From contig OZ022240.1 in the NCBI GenBank assembly GCA_963978895.1, forward strand, positions 8,967,406 to 9,031,405: a stretch of 64,000 bases of DNA, given 5' to 3'. Source of the stretch: Erpobdella octoculata (lineage: Eukaryota; Annelida; Clitellata; Hirudinida; Erpobdellidae). A program made the translations under genes and the position numbers. A model generated the notes under the pieces. It was not told the origin of the DNA and did not search any database. It saw only the letters and a program-made list of their open reading frames with translations. This document shows positions 11,150 to 24,011 of this stretch, piece after piece; within the stretch, counting starts at the first letter, position 1; the number at the start of each line of letters is the position of its first letter.

Positions 11150-14100
11150 GTATGATTTTTTATAATTTCACATTTTTTCAATTTTCAAATTTCAAAGTTT
11201 GTTTTACTTTTATACGTGACACAGGTTACGCCATTTGAAGGGTGACATTGTGGCTGGTCTTACGACTGGACTGTCTGTTCTTCCACAAGGACTTGCTTAT
11301 GGGCAAATTGTAGAAATTCCTGCAAAGGTTTCAATTGCTAAATGATTTGAAATTTCTGTAAAGTCTCATTGAATAAATAAATATTTTATCAAATTAATAT
11401 TCATAATTATTAGTTATATTTTTAATTATTACTTATATTAAATAATTATTATTTATATTTACAATTATTAGTTATATTTTCATTTAATAGTCGGATATTA
11501 ATATAATAAGTATAATGTTTACTAAAAACTTTTATACAGTTTTTGTTTTTAGTTTTGTTTTTTTTTCTGCATGTATAAATTAATTCAAATGTTATTTTTT
11601 ACCCGAAAAATTGGCTCCAACACCCGTATAGGAGTTTGTGCATGTCAGGAGTGAACTGTTTGGTTGTATGTTTCTAACGCCTTAACACTTGTGGGTAGAC
11701 CTGCCTTATTTGTCCCCCTTTTTTTGTATAAGCATTGTCAACACAACCACGCAGTTTAGTTGTTAGCATGGGACTCCATTGTAATGAATGATAATAATTA
11801 CTGAATAATAAATTACACGTACCTACATTGCACCTGTTTATTACTTGGCCCTGTGTGACTGTTGGCCCTGTACATGTAGGTTACAATTAAGTTTATTCAA
11901 TTTAACATCTAGAAATCTAGAGCAATAAACATAAGGTTATAGGTATTCTAAAAGCCTGAAAACAGAACCACAGAAGATGAAAATCTGGGAATGTTATATC
12001 TGGGTGAAAATTAACTTGTTTTGAAGTAGGAGTTGGTCATTGATCCGTGAAATTGATGGTCATAATAACGAAGAAATTATGCTCGCAAGCGATAAAAAGA
12101 TAGAAAGTTTATTTTTGGCTCAAACTGATTGTTTGTTCACATATTTAAAATAACCAGATTATTCTGCATATATAGTTGAAACAAAAATGTTTAGATTCAG
12201 AATTTTTTTGCCTGGTCCCAACGAAAACCGGTTAAAACCAATTTGGCTAGTTAGAATGCATAAACAATTGTTCGAATACCTTTACAATTTTGTTTGTGAC
12301 ATTGAAGATATGAAACAATTTTTTTATGTAAATAACCATTAATTCGATTGTTTTATTTTATACAGTATGGGCTGTATTCATCCATCATGGGCAGCTACAC
12401 CTATGCAATTTTGGGTGGTTGTAAGGACATTGCGGTGGGTCCTTCAGCCATCGTGTCTATAGTTACCGCCCAGTATGGCACTGGCAGATCTCCAGTACTA
12501 AAAGACCCTACATATGCCACTATACTCGCTTTCTTTTCCGGTTTCATTCTCATGACATTAGGAGTTCTGAGGCTTGGTGAGTATATATTTCAGTTATGTA
12601 TTACATGTAGGTTACATTTAAGTTTATTCAATTTCACATGAAGAAACTCACAATGGTAGTTAAATTGCTATCAGGCAATCACATTATAGCCAACGTTAGT
12701 TTGTTACATCAATCTATGAAGAATCCTATTTTAATTAGCAATACTACATAAAGCCTATTAAAGTAATTCTTCTTTAGGTTGTGCATCCGGTAGTTATACT
12801 AAGATATCCAGGATAAAACTCACTAAAAACTAAACGTTATTAATTTACTTCAACCAAACTCATCAATATTAATAAGACAGCATGTCGTCGTATTTAATCA
12901 TAACATTCCCGCGGTAGTTTTAAACACAAGTCTGATGCTGTGGTTGGATATGCAGCGAGACCAATCATCGATCCCTGGATCACACCAGCAAACATGATTT
13001 AAAGCTTTACCAATAAAATCCGTTAAGTATGTTGTGGGGTATATCTAGTAGTTATATTGTGTCGACCAGTCGAAAGCTTTGCTAAAACCCAAAGCTATAA
13101 TTCGAACATAAGTTTCTTATGAAGTTTCTCTGAAGTTTCGACCAAAATGTTGAGCCACTTTGAATAAACTTTTTCCGTAATAAGGTTGAGTCTCCAAAAT
13201 AGTAGTGATGGTGTACAGAATATCTATCAACGTACTTCTAGTCGACCCAAATGAGCGGAAACCATGTTGACCCAAAAAACGCAAAAGAGAGTCTGGTAAA
13301 TAAATTTTTTCATTACAACTCTTTTCAGTATTCTGGATAGCACCGAAGTTACTGTGGGATTGTATTTCACTGAAATTGGCCTGGTATACATTAGAGTCAG
13401 TTGTGTTTCACAAAATCACGCATATAGAATAGACTCAAAGTCAGTGATAGTTTGTCCCAATAAACAAAAGTCACGTTCAGATTAATTTGATTTGACCAAG
13501 ATGTAATACACACAACAAGACACTTTTGACAATATTAAGAAGTTTCTGACATGCTGCTTCCGAAATCAAAAAACTTGTTATTTGCATGATTACTCAGCAC
13601 AGGGATATTTGCTTGGAAACCAGAAGCTGATACAGGATGACGATTGAATTTAATTGGTTATTTTTTAAGCTTGCTTTTTCATGAAATTGAGAACAATTAA
13701 AAATATCCGTTGGTTTTTAATTTACTTAAAACAAAAATAGAACAAAAATAATTTTTTCCTAATAAATTTAGGCATTAAAACACTGACTTTATGTTAAATA
13801 GAAATTTAAAATTTCCACAGGATTTCTTTTTAGTTTTATTTCACTTCCTGTTTTGAAAGCGTTCAGGGCAGCAGCTGGCATCACAATTTTCATGAGTCGA
13901 ATAAAAGTAAAACGGAATATTTACTTTCATTAAAAATTCAATTTACATAATTTATCATGAAATTTTTATTGAAAAGAAATGGTGGGGTCTGTTGAATGTA
14001 CCCCGTGAATTCCTGCCCCAACTGTATTGGACATTAAAAAGGATATCAGAAACAAAGTAAAGATATTTATAAACAAGTTTTTTAAATATATCAGTATAAA

Positions 14101-17100
14101 ATTTGTTTATTTTTTTGAATTTTAGTTTGTACGATCTTGGTGTCGGAAGTCTCAGTATTCTTCTTTTATTTACTTTTAAGGTTTGATATTGTTGTAATAA
14201 TGTCTAACTAGTTTTAATTCTTAATTAATTATCAAACTATATGATGACTTGTTTTATCACTCAGAAACTTAAAGCTCGAAAATGGAAAAGCAGTTTAAGC
14301 ATTTTCCAGAAAGTCATAAGAATTATATTTTGGATACTTGGAGCAGGTAATTGCTGTTTTGTTATAGAAAATGTTTTTATCAAAAACTGCCATAAATAAA
14401 CATTTTAAAGGAACGAATAACAGACGCATAAAAAATCTTGAAAATTGAGTTATAAGGAACGCTCTATAAGCAAATTTAATCCGATTCAACACATCACAGT
14501 GCTGCATTGAATAACTTAAAAAAAATTAAATTTAATTACACATTTCAGAACGGAACATCATTGTCGTAATCATCTGTGGATCCATTGTGTACGCTCTTCT
14601 GAATGTGAACATTCCAATATCACATACGGATGACATACCAAGAGGTGTTCCGTGGCCTCAAGTGCCAAACTTCACCTTGACATACAATAATGGAACTACG
14701 GAACGGTCGTTTATAGACATTGCAAGCGTATGTCATCTAAAATTTTCCAGCTAAAGCATAAGACACATTTTTTGACATTTTAGCTTCAATTTTTTTAATG
14801 AATAAAATATTTTTAAAAGCGGTTATGTAAAAACACTTTATCAACGTTTTAAATATAAATTAAAATAAACAATTAAATTATGTACTTCTAAAAAGCATAT
14901 TCTGAGAATAAAGATCTATTTACAGGACATCGGAGTTGGATTCTTTTTTGTACCTATGATCTCCATGTTTGAATGTATTTCCGTTGGAAAAGCATTTGGT
15001 TAGTTTTGTACAATATTTATTTTATTTAATATTTTTAATTACACACAATTGGCAGAGCTGAGGCAGCATTTTAAATCAATCAAATAGAAAGTGAATATTT
15101 TAAAGATTGAGTGAAAACAAGGTGTATAACTTGAAGTAATTTTAAATTATTTTTATTTAATTTCTTATTGTAAAATTATGAGAAAAAGTATAAAAAACTA
15201 AAATAATAATATTAATGTAGATTTTGATGCATCATGTGTTAGTTGGCCTGCAGTCATTAGAGTGATTATTGTTATTATACATACTTTAATGTGTCAGGAC
15301 ATTACCACATGGATAAGTGTCAGGACATTACCACATGGAAAATTGTCAGAGCATTACCATATGTATAATTGTCAGGACATTACCACATGGATAACTGTCA
15401 GGGCATTACCACATGGATAACTGTCAGGGCATTACCACATGGATAATTATCAGGATAACTGTCAGGGCATTACCACACGGATAAGTAGGACATTACCACA
15501 TGGATAACTGTCAGAGCATTACCATATGTATAATTGTCAGGACATTACCACACGGATAACTGTCAGGGCATTACCACATGGATAATTATCAGGACATTAC
15601 CACACGGATAAGTGTCAGGACATTACCACACGGATAAGTGTCAGGGCATTATCATATGGATAAGTATCAGGACATCATCACATGGATAAGTATCAAGACA
15701 TTACCACATGCATAAGTATCAGGATATTACTACGCTGACAAAATCATTTTGGAGATTAACTCCTGACAAATATTTCTCCATACAATAAATTTTTTAAAAG
15801 ATTGTCTAGAAAAATAAATGAAGTGTTAGCAGTGTTGGGTAAGTATTTTAAATACATTTTATTTAAAAATACATATTTAAAAGTATTTTTGTATTTTCAT
15901 TTGTTAACTTTGTTTTGCTAAAACGTACTCGTGATGCGTGTTGATGATGTATCAGTAGGAAGTGTTACAAAAAGTATTAGTATTTTGTATTTTCAATGTG
16001 TTTTGTATTTTGGAAAACATTAAAATATAGTTTTTACTGCAACATTTGTATTTTGTATTTGAAATACTTACCCAACACTGAATGTTAGTGACGAATCAAT
16101 AATGTACGTGGGTATCGGGACACTTGGACGGACGTCAGTTAGGCGTGCGACATTCGGGCGGATCCATATGAGTGCACGACAAATGGGTGGATGTACATTT
16201 AGGCGGACGACAAATGGGTAGATGGACATTTAGGCGGACGACAAATAGGCGCATTTAGGCGCATGCAACTTAAACTTATGCAATGTAATGTAAATTTAAG
16301 CTTATGCAATGTAATTTAAATTTAAGTTTATGCAATGTAATGTAAATTTAAGTGTATGCAATGTAATGTAAATTTTTGCTTATGCAATGAAAAGCATAAA
16401 AATGGACATTCTAGTAATATTTACTAATTAAGGATGCTTCAAAAGATTTGCAATTTAAAGGATATAATAAAACTTTGTTGAATAATTATGAGCAGATTTG
16501 GTGAGGGGTGGCATTATAGCTCTCAGTCACTGTTCCTGTGTCACCATCCAACTCTTTGGTCATTCATGGATGATATCAAACGGGACTTGCAACAGCAGAA
16601 AATAAATTTCTTGCAAGGCGCGAACGGAATTAATAACTTATCCTCGAACACTTATATCGCACACAAGACGACCGTGTTCGGCGTGCCGTGGCTGCATATG
16701 GACGTGCAGAAATCTTCACATATCTGCAAGCTATTGCTCATCTATCACGTTTTTTTTCTTATAATAGTTTATAGTCTTTTACACCAAGTGTTTTAAAACT
16801 GAATTAGCTGTTTGTAAAAAGCATCTAAGTACTTTCTGTCGGGGATCATAATTTGATCCTTTAACTTTTTCCTCCTCTTTTCTCTAAGCTTGGGACTAAC
16901 TCGCAAATGCAAGGCGGAGTTACATGCTAAGTTGTTGATTATATGTATTTACTGAATGTAACATTTTAAATAAAAATTAGTACAAACTTCTGCTTTCTTT
17001 TCTGTTGTTGTTTATTCAAGTTTATTTCAAGACAGAAAAAAGTCTCTTGAAAGCTTTAATGTTTACAGACAAAAGATCAATGATAGTTACAAAAAAGTTG

Positions 17101-20100
17101 ACCCATAAAACCAATAGACTACAATTTTAAGCTAAATTAAATTTTAAGTGGATCAAAAGTCTGTATATTGAAAGCCAAATTGTCGTTGCCTAAGAGTCGC
17201 GCCCCTAAATATCACGTCCCTAAGATGTCGCGCCCCTAAATGTCGCTACGCCTAAATGTCATTCCGCCCATATGTCCATCCGCCCATATGTCGCTGCCTT
17301 TATGTCGCGCGCCTAACTGTCGTCCGCCTAAATGTCACCAAACCTGTACGTGACGGCCGGTTTCAGACCAAAGTAGCAAACCATGATAATTTGATGTTCA
17401 CTGGGTTGTAGGCTTGAAATGGACGAGAATCCGTTAAAAAATTAAAATTTCAGTAGATTCAGCTTGACTGTTACACTCTTTAGATTATTGATAAAGGTTA
17501 TTAGCAAAGTGTTGATCGCTAAAACTACTAAAATCTTTCAATGTTAAATACTAAGGAGTTTTAAAAATGGCAGAATAGATATGTTACAGGTGGCATAACT
17601 TTAATGGAACTCTTCTGTACATCTGTAATATTTTTCAAAAAATTATAAATACGATGGATGTTTTTAAAACTTTCGTAAAACTAGTAAATGAAGAAACCAT
17701 TATTTGAAACAAGTGGCATTCAAATAACCATTAAATTATTTCAATAACTGGGTGTTTAAATTTATATTCAAGCAAATTATTCAACAAATTATGCTTAAAA
17801 ATAAGTAAAATCATGTGCTTAGTTTTCTAGTTAATAAATTATTTTTATGTAAATATTTATTTAGAGTTCGCAGTAAGTTCAAATTTAACTAACAAAAATC
17901 AACAGAATACTTGTTAACATTTCAGCTCGTAAAGGCAATTACAAGTTTGATTACAACAAAGAACTCATCGCAATCGGTTTGTTATGGTTTTGTTGTTCAG
18001 CTGTTCTGTCAATCTTGAGCCCGTAACAATTGTTTAGTTCATTACGCCAGATGATTCAGCATGATTCGATGCTATATGATTACAAATATATTTCAAACAT
18101 CCTTGAGATATTGACATGATTTGGATTTAATCGATAAAATATTTAGAGTTAATTTTACTTCAGATAATGAAAACAATGTAATCAAAAAATAAAGCTGTTA
18201 GATAAAAATGTTCACAAAAGTACAGCATGCTTTAATATTCGTTTAGGTGTTAGCAATATTCTGACCTCATTACTACGGGGTCACCCAATCACAGGAGCCT
18301 TTTTGAGGTGGTTTGTTTGTTAGAAAAATTTCAATGCTTTAATACACATTATAATATTTTGGTAATTATAAATAAAAACAAACAAGTTGAAAATGATTAA
18401 AGGTCCGGCATCAACTTCAATGCAGGAGTTCAAACACCAGCTGGAGGAATTTTAGCAGGTTAAGAAAAACAGAATAAATTCCATATTTGTTCTATTTTGT
18501 AGATAGTTTAAAATCTTATTTTTTTAGTATTTATTGTGTCGATGACTTTTCATATGCAGCTTCACGTTTCATAAAAATTATGTTCAACAAATAATCAAAC
18601 TTTTTAAAAGAATTAAAATAGTTTTGGTTATCATATTTGTCTACCATAACGTTTCAGCCACTGTTGTAATTGCGTCGTTGTACCTGGCCTATCCACTATT
18701 CTATTACATCCCCGTGTGCACCATGGCAGCTACGATCATGATGGGAGCCATCGATGTTTGCACTTTCCACAAATTTGGAATTATTTGGACGACTAATAGT
18801 GAGCTATTTCTGTTTTTTGCTAGCCGAAGTAAAATATTGGTAGTAATGATAATCAATATGGTTATGATGATCACGGTGGTGGTTATACCACTGATGATGA
18901 TAATAGTGTTTATGCCAGAATTGATGATGATGATGTTGTTGATGGGAGTCGTTATAATTTTTATCGACGTTGCCGTAGTCATAGAGGAACAGCGAAGATG
19001 CCATAAAGCGGTAACTTCGCAGTTCGAAACTTATTATCATCGTTTAACCTCGCATTTATAGTGAAGTGGTTATATGGCTGACTGATAGTTGTTCTGTGTT
19101 AAAATTGAAAAAGATATAGAAAAAAGTTAGAATGAGAAAGAGAAAAAAGAGAAAAAAAGAGAAAAAAAGAGAAAAAAGAGAAAAGAAATGCAGATATTGT
19201 GCTTCTGAAAGTTATTTTTCTAATGTCTCAGCTTTTAAAGTTTTCAAGGAATAATTTTTGACTTTGTATAAAAGTTATATTTTCTAAATATTTTAAAGCA
19301 ATATTCAGTATGACGAATTATAAAGCTACGGTTATATTAAACAAGAAAACTACGGTTATATTAAACAAGAAAACTACGGTTATATTAAACAAGAAAACTA
19401 CGGTTATATTAAACAAGAAAACTACGGTTATATTAAACAAGAAAACTACGGTTATATTAAACAAGAAAACTACGGTTATATTAAACAAGAAAACTACGGT
19501 TATATTAAACAAGAAAACTACGGTTATATTAAACAAGAAAACTACGGTTATATTAAACAAGAAAACTACGGTTATATTAAACAAGAAAACTACGGTTATA
19601 TTAAACAAGAAAACTACGGTTATATTAAACAAGAAAACTACGGTTATATTAAACAAGAAAACTACGGTTATATTAAACAAGAAAACTACGGTTATATTAA
19701 ACAAGAAAACTACGGTTATATTAAACAAGAAAACTACGGTTATATTAAACAAGAAAACTACGGTTATATTATACCAGAAACGTAAAAACTTCGTTTTTTT
19801 AATACTTTAAAATTTTGTAATTCGTGGATTAAAAATGTTTTGTAAAACATTTTTTGATAATAGTAAATTTTTAAAATATGAAAACAATGCCCAGTGTTGT
19901 CTAAATACCTAATATGTGAAGTATGTAAAGATTAAAAATTTAAGAAACTTTCGAATCAATATGGAATAAACAAATTTTTTATTAAAAATTTTCAAATTAA
20001 AAAATTAAATGTCACTTTTTTTAAATAAATTAAACATTTAAAGTTTGTTTCTTTACATAAAATTTGTAATTGTTTTAAAGTTTCAATTGATCTTGTTCTA

Positions 20101-22760
20101 AAATTCACTCAAATGTTGTCCCATCGTTCCGAAAATTTATTAGAATGTAAATTCCGTAGTAACAAGTAAACCAACCAAATTTCAACTCGATTGTGATGAT
20201 TAAAACATAAGCTATTTTTGAATCAATATGAATTAATCAAAAATTTTAGAACCACTGTTTTAAATTAAAAATTAAATATTGCTTTTTTAACGAATCCAAA
20301 AATTGATGTTTTGTTTTTCTTCTTAAAATTTTTAATTTATTTTTTTTAAAGTTTCTATTGTTTTTTATTATTCTTATTACATACTTTTATTTAACTTGCA
20401 ATTTCTGTTTGTTTGTTTGTGTCTTTCTCTGTACGCAAATCAGGCAAGTAAAATTTAACCAGCTTTTTGACTAGCTAGGAAGCTGAAACTTTCAGCATAA
20501 CTAAATATTAGATGACAATACATGATTCAATTGATTTTGACATAAGTTTTATAATAAATTTAGTGGTATTTACAAATAATAAAATTAGTGGTATTTACAA
20601 AAAAAATGAAAATATTAATTTGAATATCTTTCGTATTTCTAAATTGAGTGTATTTGAAATAAAAATGTATGTTGAAAAACTTTTTTTTTTACTTGTTATT
20701 CCATAATTTACTCAAATGTTGTCCAATCAATTTGAAAATTTAAGAAAATGTAAAATTTGTAGCAGCAAATAAACCTACCAAATTTCAACTTGATTGTGAG
20801 GATTAAAAATATAAGCTATTTTAAAACAATATGCAATTATCAAATAATTTATTAAAATTTTTAAAATCAAGAATTAATAATCTTTTATTTAAAAAAAATC
20901 AAAAATTAATAATTTGTTTCTTTACATAACATTTTTAATTTTTTTAATTTTTAACGGTTTTATTGCTTTTTTTCTATTCTTCACTTAAGTCATTTTTGTG
21001 AAATCCGCAGCAAAAACTAAGCCCATTTAATTTCAACTTGATTGGGCTGAATTTTTCTTTGAATGGCTGATATTGGTTATAAAAGATTTTAGAAAAACAA
21101 AGTGTTTTACTGTTCATTTGTTTGAAGTTTTTCGATTTTAATTTTTTTTACAGAAATTGAAATTCTGCCGTGGTTGGCAACTTTCATAATTTCACTTACT
21201 CTGGGAATTGAGGTAAATTAAAGGATCTTTTTAAAATTAATCTAAATTGTTTTAGTACTTTGTGATTATTAAAAATTATCTTACATCTATATTAGTCTCT
21301 TGAAATCAAATTATATTTTATTGAATTTTGAAATGATAAAACTCTTTAGTATGGAGTTTTCTTCGGAGTTGCAGTTCACTCAATTATTAGTCTTTTCCAC
21401 CTGGTCAAGCCAAAATTTGTTGTAAGTCGTTTTGTTGATTTATGGGAAGGGTGGGCTATGATGACTATGACAACAATGCAATCATAACAACAATAATTTC
21501 ATTATCATGATCAATAAAAAGTAGTCGTCATAACTAAACAACGCAATTTTTGCTTTTAAAACAGAATAAAACAACATTGAGAGATGAGAATGAAAAAATA
21601 TTGACAATCGCACTAGCTGAAAAATATTCAAAGTTTGAATTTTGGTCAGCTGATCATATCAATGCCTACTTGATTGATCAAATCGACTTGAAAGGTTACA
21701 ACCAACCACATTTACTACTGTAACACATACAACCACATACACTAATGTCACACATACAAGTACTTTTACATCTTGTAACAAATACAAAACATATACAAAC
21801 ACATACAAACACACACATACTTACAAATACATACATAAACTCATACTCACAAACACATACAAACACACACATACTTACAAATACATACATAAACTCATAC
21901 TCACAAACACATACAAACACACATACTCACAAACACATTCAAACACAAACATGTACACAGACACATACAAACACCCACATATTACAAACATAATTCACAT
22001 ATAGTTACAAACACACATATTTACAAACACACATACACACATATTTACAAACACATGAAACCACACACATATTTACAACCACACATACACACATTCTTAC
22101 AAACACAAACATACACACATACTTACTAACACATACAAGCACACACATACTTACAAACACACATACAAATTTACAAACACATAAAACCACACACATACAC
22201 ACATACTTACAAACACATACACACACATACTTACAAACACATACAAACACATGGAAACTGACACATACATTCACACACGCACGTTATTTAATTTTTTTTT
22301 CATCAGATGCATGTTTGAAAACAATCCTGATAGATTTAAGTGTCGTACTTCGTTTGGACACATCAATAATTCAGGTGGAAAGTTATTTTTATCTATTTTT
22401 TTGAGTTTTTTCTATCTATTTTTTTGAGTTTTTCTATCTATTTTTGAGATTTTTGGTTATTTGTTTTAATGTTAATATTAAAAAATTACTTTAAATAATA
22501 TAAAAGAACTTTTCTTTCAAGTGTTTCAAGATTCTCAACGAAAGATGCAACCAGCACATAATTGAATTGAAACTCATCAACGTTCATGTCAGTGCTTCCG
22601 TTTCTTAAATTAAACCAAAGAATTAAAAAAAAATGATATCAATTTATTTATTTTTTTTCAGCCTTCGCTGGAAACCATCCTCGGAAGAACCAATTTAAAA
22701 TTTGAGCTCAACGAAAACTTCCGTCCAACAGATTTTAGAGACGAAACAACAACGTCGTGA
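10800..22760 (+). CDS. SLC26A11-like sulfate/anion transporter, 19 exons, 673 aa
   Basis: Membrane anion exchanger of the SLC26/SulP family. Exons: 10800-11149, 11225-11327, 12366-12576, 13821-13906, 13977-14056, 14126-14180, 14265-14346, 14549-14727, 14926-14998, 17926-17976, 18247-18307, 18403-18458, 18658-18798, 21154-21212, 21350-21421, 21565-21694, 22307-22374, 22522-22587, 22662-22760. All have GT/AG borders, and phases agree at every junction (2022 nt in total). Family landmarks: GDIVAGLTTGLSVLPQGLAY near residue 125, YGLYSSIMGS then CKDIAVGPSAI (152-180), GFLFSFISLPVLKAF, GHPITGAFLRSG then TPAGG around 433-458, YYIPVCTMAATIMMG, and a STAS domain from about 554. Human SLC26A11 is about 600 residues; the excess is the acidic N-terminus. 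In the substrate region the usual Ser-Phe-x-Arg is Ala-Phe-Leu-Arg, so substrate range is uncertain. A non-coding first exon may exist, since cttttcag precedes the ATG. Family assignment is strong; the A11 subtype is likely. Confidence 0.93.
11328..12365 (+). other. SLC26 intron 2, no internal feature
   Basis: About 1 kb, AT-rich at its start, GC-average later. It contains no ORF, satellite or transposon end that could be recognised. Confidence 0.6.
12577..13820 (+). other. SLC26 intron 3, no internal feature
   Basis: Starts gtgagt and ends tttccacag before exon 4. A run of unique-looking sequence at 12800-13600 carries no coding frame and no repeat found elsewhere in the window. Confidence 0.6.
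15291..15735. repeat. About 26-bp minisatellite in SLC26 intron 9
   Basis: Around 17 degenerate copies of a unit of the form gtcaggacattaccacatgg plus ataact or ataagt. Some units are shortened and several carry the variant catatgtataa. The arrangement of variants (for example a block of units with ataattatcagg) suggests duplication of multi-unit segments. Confidence 0.9.
15830..16080. mobile_element. hAT-type MITE, 251 bp, in SLC26 intron 9
   Basis: The left end cagtgttgggtaagtatttt and the right end, read on the opposite strand as cagtgttgggtaagtatttc, are 19/20 identical. The flanking octamers are agtgttag (15822-15829) and aatgttag (16081-16088), a 7/8 TSD. The interior is AT-rich and non-coding. 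CAGTGTTGGG ends with 8-bp duplications place it with hAT MITEs. Confidence 0.9.
16111..17344 (+). mobile_element. MULE (Mutator-like) element, 1234 bp, with perfect 8-bp TSD
   Basis: Long terminal inverted repeats (about 150 bp each side) are built from gacatttaggcggacgaca-type modules. The left end begins ggtatcgggacacttgg, and the reverse-complemented right end begins ggtttggtgacatttagg. TGTACGTG flanks both ends (16103-16110 and 17345-17352). The interior encodes the C-terminal part of a MULE transposase. At 1.2 kb the element is deleted for most of the catalytic domain, so it is non-autonomous. It lies in SLC26 intron 9, in the sense orientation, 580 bp upstream of exon 10. Confidence 0.92.
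16488..16770 (+). pseudogene. MULE transposase C-terminal fragment, frameshifted
   Basis: The frame from 16488 reads MSRFGEGWHYSSQSLFLCHH, then PTLWSFMDDIKRDLQQQKIN, matching the EGWHN.FQSL....HPTLW.F.....K.... block downstream of the MULE catalytic domain. The match breaks at about 16665 and continues in the next frame as RVRRAVAAYGRAEIFTYLQA, then IAHLSRF, the usual C-terminal end of this transposase type. One frameshift and the missing N-terminus make it non-functional. Confidence 0.86.
19326..19770. repeat. 24-bp minisatellite, about 18.5 perfect copies, SLC26 intron 13
   Basis: The unit is 24 bp (ctacggttatattaaacaag then aaaa). Because 24 is divisible by three and the unit lacks stops in two frames, it opens long artefact ORFs on both strands (TTVILNKK repeated, and NITVVFLF repeated). 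The copies look essentially identical, which indicates very recent homogenisation. Confidence 0.97.
19916..21030 (+). repeat. AT-rich repeat family R2, about three tandem diverged copies (SLC26 intron 13)
   Basis: Copies begin near 19916, 20200 and 20710 and share blocks such as ccaaatttcaac.tgattgtga.gattaaaa and tttaattttttt..agtttcttta. Family R1 copy 3 is inserted between the second and third. A further copy lies at 8905-9190. The repeats account for most of the length of this 2.36-kb intron. Confidence 0.55.
20398..20698 (-). repeat. Dispersed repeat family R1, copy 3 (inverted)
   Basis: Reverse complement of the elements at 791 and 5383. It has ctttttgactagctaggaag at about 20463 and ends gttgaaaaactttttttttt, the complement of the aaaaaacgagtttttcaac start. 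It carries the same internal tttagtggtatttacaaa duplication as copy 2. Confidence 0.7.
21565..22760 (+). CDS. SLC26 exons 16-19: STAS domain and C-terminus
   Basis: Four exons encode residues 554-673. Exon 16 gives NKTTLRDENEKILTIALAEK, the entry strand of the STAS fold, which packs against the membrane domain in SLC26 proteins. Exon 17 gives LKTILIDLSVVLRLDTSIIQ, the conserved second strand and loop (family pattern hhhDhs.h..hD.S.h). Exon 18 gives the following helix and strand, and exon 19 the last helix (PSLETILGRTNLKFELNENF) and a short tail ending DETTTS. The domain is of normal length. Exons 17-19 are repeated, still open, at 38637-39047. Confidence 0.9.
21708..22290. repeat. Degenerate CA-rich repeat in SLC26 intron 16
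   Basis: About 550 bp of acacatacttacaaacacat-like sequence with a loose 6-bp period. It opens long artefact frames on both strands. Unit B carries its counterpart at 37740-38610, partly duplicated. Confidence 0.9.
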
Positions 22761-22917
22761 CATGAAGCATAATCACAAGATAATAATAATAACAATATTG
22801 AAAACAAAATTAATATTAAACAATAACAATAACAAAAATAAAATAATAATGATATTTTTAATTTTTTTGCACGTGTTTCTCTGCATTGATAAAAGTGATA
22901 CGTTATTTTATTTTAAA

Positions 22918-23640
22918 CTAGAAGGGTTACCCGGTGTTGCCCGGCATTGTGTGTTTAGTTACCTTGTAATTCAATTATTTTGTGAATTTTACTGAATTGG
23001 TTTGAAGGTAGTGGTGGTTGCCTGAATTTGGTGATTGCGTATGTCGTTGTCGATGGGAGATTTCTATAATTATATGAATTTGATGATCGCTCTTTTTAAC
23101 TGTCTCTCGCAATCCTACTCCACCGCCACTACATGCTACAACTCAACCTTCTGACGATTTTCCATCAAACCCTTCCAATAATGACATTCTTCCACACCTC
23201 CTTAACAATCCTAACATTACTTTGCGTCGGAAAAGATGAAAATGAAATAGACACAATAATTGATTTTCTTCTTTTACTACGCTATGTTTATTCGTTTTCT
23301 GACTTTAATAATTTTATGTTATATCCTAATAATAATTAAATTTCGTCCATTTTTTATCTTGCAATAGTCAATATTCGTTTTCTGATTTTAATAATTTTAT
23401 GTTATATCCTAATAATAATTAAATTTTATAAATTTGTATCTCTTTAATCATAATCGATGTATATCTTTTTATTATGCCCTGTACATATATCCTTGCAATA
23501 GTTACTATTCCTTTACTGACTTTAATACTTTATTTTAGACCCTAATAATAATTAATCAATTTTTAATATATTTTTATCCTACTCATAATTGTTTTCACCT
23601 TAGCTTACCATTATACTTACTAACTTTACCTGGTCTAATT
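22918..23640 (-). mobile_element. Helitron family H1, 3' end (5' limit uncertain)
   Basis: On the minus strand the element ends ccgggcaacaccgggtaacc, then ccttCTAG|T: a GC hairpin (CCGG/CCGG around gcaaca) followed by the CTRR terminus. In unit B the same position reads ttttattttaaa|tgttcttctc without the element, so insertion was precisely between A and T (22917 | B 39537/39538), as expected for Helitrons. Toward the right it contains three degenerate copies of an approximately 105-bp unit (atcctaataataattaaat). The 5' TC end was not found, and the host sequence expected to follow (B 39538-39925) is missing from unit A. Confidence 0.78.

Positions 23641-24011
<371 letters not shown>

Noticed and set aside
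18624..19061. 145-residue frame with GAT repeats after SLC26 exon 13
   Set aside because: Only 18658-18798 is exon; the remainder is intron with a gatgatgat run, as shown by the donor at 18799 and the matching phase of exon 14.
21696..22274. Cys/Val-rich and Thr/His-rich frames
   Set aside because: Artefacts of the CA-rich intron repeat.
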